Origin: Massospora cicadina
Lineage: Eukaryota; Entomophthoromycota; Entomophthoromycetes; Entomophthorales; Entomophthoraceae
Direction: 5' to 3'
Length of the DNA stretch: 64,000 nucleotides
Assembly (NCBI GenBank): GCA_022478985.1
Contig: JAKSZP010009563.1
Coordinates: 28,482 to 92,481 of the forward strand
Shown: in pieces, positions 61,246 to 64,000 of the stretch
How positions within the stretch are numbered: the stretch's first letter is position 1
Layout: each line of letters starts with the position of its first letter
Notes under the pieces: model-generated
What the model was told of the DNA's origin: nothing
Databases searched by the model: none
Seen by the model: only the letters and a program-made list of their open reading frames with translations
Program-made: the position numbers and the translations under genes

Positions 61246-63429
61246 GGCATTACCCTTAGCTTTTGTCCAACCAATTGGTAGCAAATCAGAATAATGCTGT
61301 TATTGTAGATCATATTGATGAAGTTTTTTCCTGGAAAGTGGAGTTTACCTGTCTCTCTGATAAACAAGAGGCAGTGTTTGACCCAATATGATCAACTCAT
61401 TATCCCAAAAGTTACATATAACTCCATATTTTCTTAGAAACTCCATCCCAATTAAATTGTCATAGTTTTGGTTGCCCAAAACTATAGTTGGTGAGGATAC
61501 CACCAGTGATCCAAATCGGAGTGGTAATGCACTATATGCTCCACAGGAGATGGTTGTATTTGCCCAATGGTTCCATATTCCTTCTTATGTTCCAAATAAG
61601 GAGAAATTCTCATTTTCTTTACCAGCTTGGTCAAGACAACATAAATCATCACCTCGCTTTCAATAATTGCCTGCACCCATACTTGATTGACTAGTATTAA
61701 TTTATGTACCCTCAGAGTATAGTAAAATGTTATCTAATGAGTGTATAGAAGCATAATTTACTGAATCAAGGGTGTGAAACATTTGCACTGACAAATCAGG
61801 AAACTATTTCTTGATTGCGCTTTAAAGGATTGGCATAAGTACCTCATATAATTTGTTTTTAGCCAGATCATCAAGATTCTCAGTTGATCAAATCTTGTCC
61901 ACTAGTTGACACATATGGGTAAGTGACCTCCTTGATTATTTCAGGGTCAATACCCTTCTCTCCAGCTCTGGTTACAACATTGACGTCTAAGTTGACCACT
62001 TGGTAAATATGGTCCTGTGCGCTGTTATCAACAAACAGATCAGTGATGTCAATGTCCTAAATTAGGATATTGGGAGAAATGGGTTTACCCGCAGCTCTAG
62101 ACAGTTTCCCATCTAAGCTGCGGGCCCTTTTCACAGCTCCTGTGCGGGTTTGGCCCCCTTTGCCTAAACCACGTTGATTTGCTCATTAGGCTTCTTGCTG
62201 AAGCACTGGTCAGCAAAGTGGACCTTCCCTCTGCACTAGTGACATCAAATGTTACTCTTGTCTGTCCGCTTGAACCCCTTGGGTTTAAATCCTGGCAATG
62301 TCCTATTGTTTAATTCCTTTGCAGGTTTGATCACTTTGGTAGTATTTGAATTTCTGATTGGGCTCAGCTTAAAGATTAGATTAGGAGCCTCTAACCTGGC
62401 TACTAGAACCTTCAAGTGATCCATCATCTGTGAAGTGGTTATTTTAGTAGCTAACGTGAAAGACATTATTTAATGTAAATAATGATAAGGCTAAGGGCCC
62501 CTTGTAATGCGATCCACGCATCAAAATTTTCCAAGATTTTTGTTCCAACCAAGATCTGTGATTCTTGATAGAATCAGTCAGAAAAATTCGCTAAGGTCTC
62601 ATCTTTCTGAAATTAGATCCCCATAAATTCTTGCTTGCATTTTGACATACGTATAAGTCTTCCAAACTCCTTCATTATTGCAGTCTTGGCCTCCAAATAA
62701 GACCAGATGTATCACTCTAGATGAGGTAATACCAAGTTTTGACAGTCTGTATTCAAACAGTTTATGACCGTCAAATATTTTTGTCTATCGCCATACCCAA
62801 ACATGGTCATGTCAAACAGTCAGAAGAATGCAGGAGCGTTGTCCCAATGAAAAGTGATTAATTTTGGAGTGGCTTTGTATCTCTCTGAATTTTCCCTAGC
62901 CGCCACTCTCAGATCAGCTACTTGACTGATTTGAGGAGTAACCTTGGAGGTTATCTGCAAAGTAGTTATGTATGCTGTTGCCATATTCCTAGGAGTTGTC
63001 AACTTCCCAACTGGAGTTCTAGGGGTCTTTTCTTTGGCTTCAGTCACCGCATAATGTTCAAATTCTCATCTCTGATTCTTCAGATTGTTGACTTGTTTCA
63101 ATAATCGCTCCATGTCTGAGCTGAGTGAGCACAACTGAACGTAATCCACTTCACATTCCATCTTCAGTAATATAACTTCTTGATCAAATCTCCTTCTTTC
63201 TTTCCAATGAAGTTCCTTTTCCAAGTAACTGATTGCTGAAATTGAAAAATTATTCTATTTCTTTATTAATCTTAGTGACTCTATCCTCTAAGGCAGTGAA
63301 TTCTCTATGATTGACTGATTTATTGCACTCTTGTTGATGGTTGTCAATTCCATTTATAACTTTCTCAATTCTTTATATGACATTGTACATCGACTTAACT
63401 TACTCAACTACCCCCTGTATTGTGACAAA
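61246..63429 (-). pseudogene. T2b gag and protease
   Basis: Gag begins at the LTR edge with a coiled-coil-like region (CSLSSDMERLLKQVNNL at about 63085-63135). The capsid part is at about 62530-62720 (TAIMKEFGRL, YQESQILVG), matching T2a. A CCHC knuckle at about 62205-62250 reads CH-stop-CRGKVHFADQC (C-x2-C-x4-H-x4-C with one stop). Protease and flap region lies at 61380-61676 (VQAIIESEVMIYVV; the active-site DSG reads ESE). It then reads NQNYDNLIGMEFLRK. Stops make it inactive. Confidence 0.75.
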
Positions 63430-63968
63430 TGTTAAAATCTGGGACCAGAGGATACTCTTCTTTGAAAATAGTACCAGTTATTGAAGTCTGTCTTTGTTGA
63501 CAATTGTTCTCAGACTTTAATTGCATATGTTTGGTATGTGCACAATTTGCGTTGCTTGATAAATTTATGAGCAATAATAGGATGAAGACTATCATCTGTA
63601 GTTGAATAACTAAACCAGATGTGGTATAACGCTAAACTTGGAATAATCCACAAAATACTAATTTGACAATCAGGGACTTCTTCCCTATTCCAGCTGAAAG
63701 TAATTCACTCTCAGATTTAGTAGCTCCAGCCTTAGTTCTCATCATGCTGATTTAGTGAAGATCCACATCAAAAGTCTGCTTCTCTTATAAGTATATCCAA
63801 TCCTTACTCCTTATACACACAAAAGAGTTTTCTAATTATTGTATTACAACAACAATTAAATTCAGATAAATAGAACTTTTTACTACTAGGAAGATTTTTT
63901 ATTAGTATAAATGGTAGGTAATTTATAGAGGGAATACAGACCCTAACTCTCAGTTGGCACCTCAGCCA
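63430..63968 (-). repeat. T2b 5' LTR
   Basis: The 539-bp LTR aligns with 39625-40163. Its inner end (TTTTAACA) touches the gag leader; its outer end is TGGCTGAGG. No 3' LTR partner was found left of 48561. The last 32 bases of the window are flank. Confidence 0.7.
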
Positions 63969-64000
63969 TAAAAAGGCAATTATTGCCATTGAATTTGACC

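Noticed and set aside
1..64000. CRISPR arrays, bacterial operons, rRNA or tRNA genes
   Set aside because: I saw no regular spaced repeats, no operon-like series of intact frames, and no cloverleaf with A and B boxes. The content is eukaryotic retroelements.

Overview
The window reads as a gene-poor, transposon-packed stretch of a large eukaryotic genome. I found no intact host gene, rRNA, tRNA or CRISPR array. Almost everything recognisable is a decayed retroelement: Ty3/gypsy LTR elements (two of them chromodomain-bearing chromoviruses), one L1-type LINE, and a family of short LINE-related elements that appear to lack endonuclease and reverse transcriptase. The base composition (AT-rich, few CpG), the C-to-T/G-to-A style of decay and the type of LINE and chromoviruses suit a repeat-swollen fungus such as a rust (Pucciniales). 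That is an inference; a plant or another TE-rich eukaryote is not excluded.

Layout. 0-2.3 kb: minus-strand Ty3 pol remnant (T1). 4.6-7.5 kb: half-LINE copy HL-1, split by a solo LTR (5895-6928, TSD ctcct). 8.6-9.0 kb: plus-strand Ty3 integrase remnant. 10.7-12.6 kb: half-LINE HL-2 with a perfect 15-bp target duplication. 13.0-18.2 kb: a nearly full-length two-ORF LINE (minus), whose 5' end abuts the integrase core of Ty3 copy T2a. 18.2-40.2 kb: T2a (minus), carrying half-LINE HL-3 and, at its gag/LTR junction, the plus-strand element T3 (24992-39622). T3 itself holds a solo LTR (29779-30634, TSD gatat) and the plus-strand element T4 (31075-38324). 41.7-47.5 kb: chromovirus T5 (minus) with both LTRs, splitting an older plus-strand gag-like region. 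48.6-64.0 kb: second copy T2b (minus), cut by a T7 LTR at 60478-61245 and by a composite at 50805-59577. The composite is another T7 LTR holding a secondary insertion (with half-LINE fragment HL-4) and the complete chromovirus T6 (53238-59287, TSD cgtgc).

The nesting gives a relative order of events: T2 copies first, then T3 and T7, then T4 and T6. Several insertions are supported by exact target duplications and by the interrupted coding motif resuming on the other side.

The most notable items are the half-LINE family (ORF1-like protein with CCHC knuckle plus an extra C-terminal domain, sharing the LINE 3' end), a collagen-like Gly-X-Y tract in the gag region of T4, and a biased CpG decay that spares GCG/CGC, above all GCGC. 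All coordinates of decayed domains are approximate unless a terminal repeat or target duplication fixes them. All alignments were done by eye.
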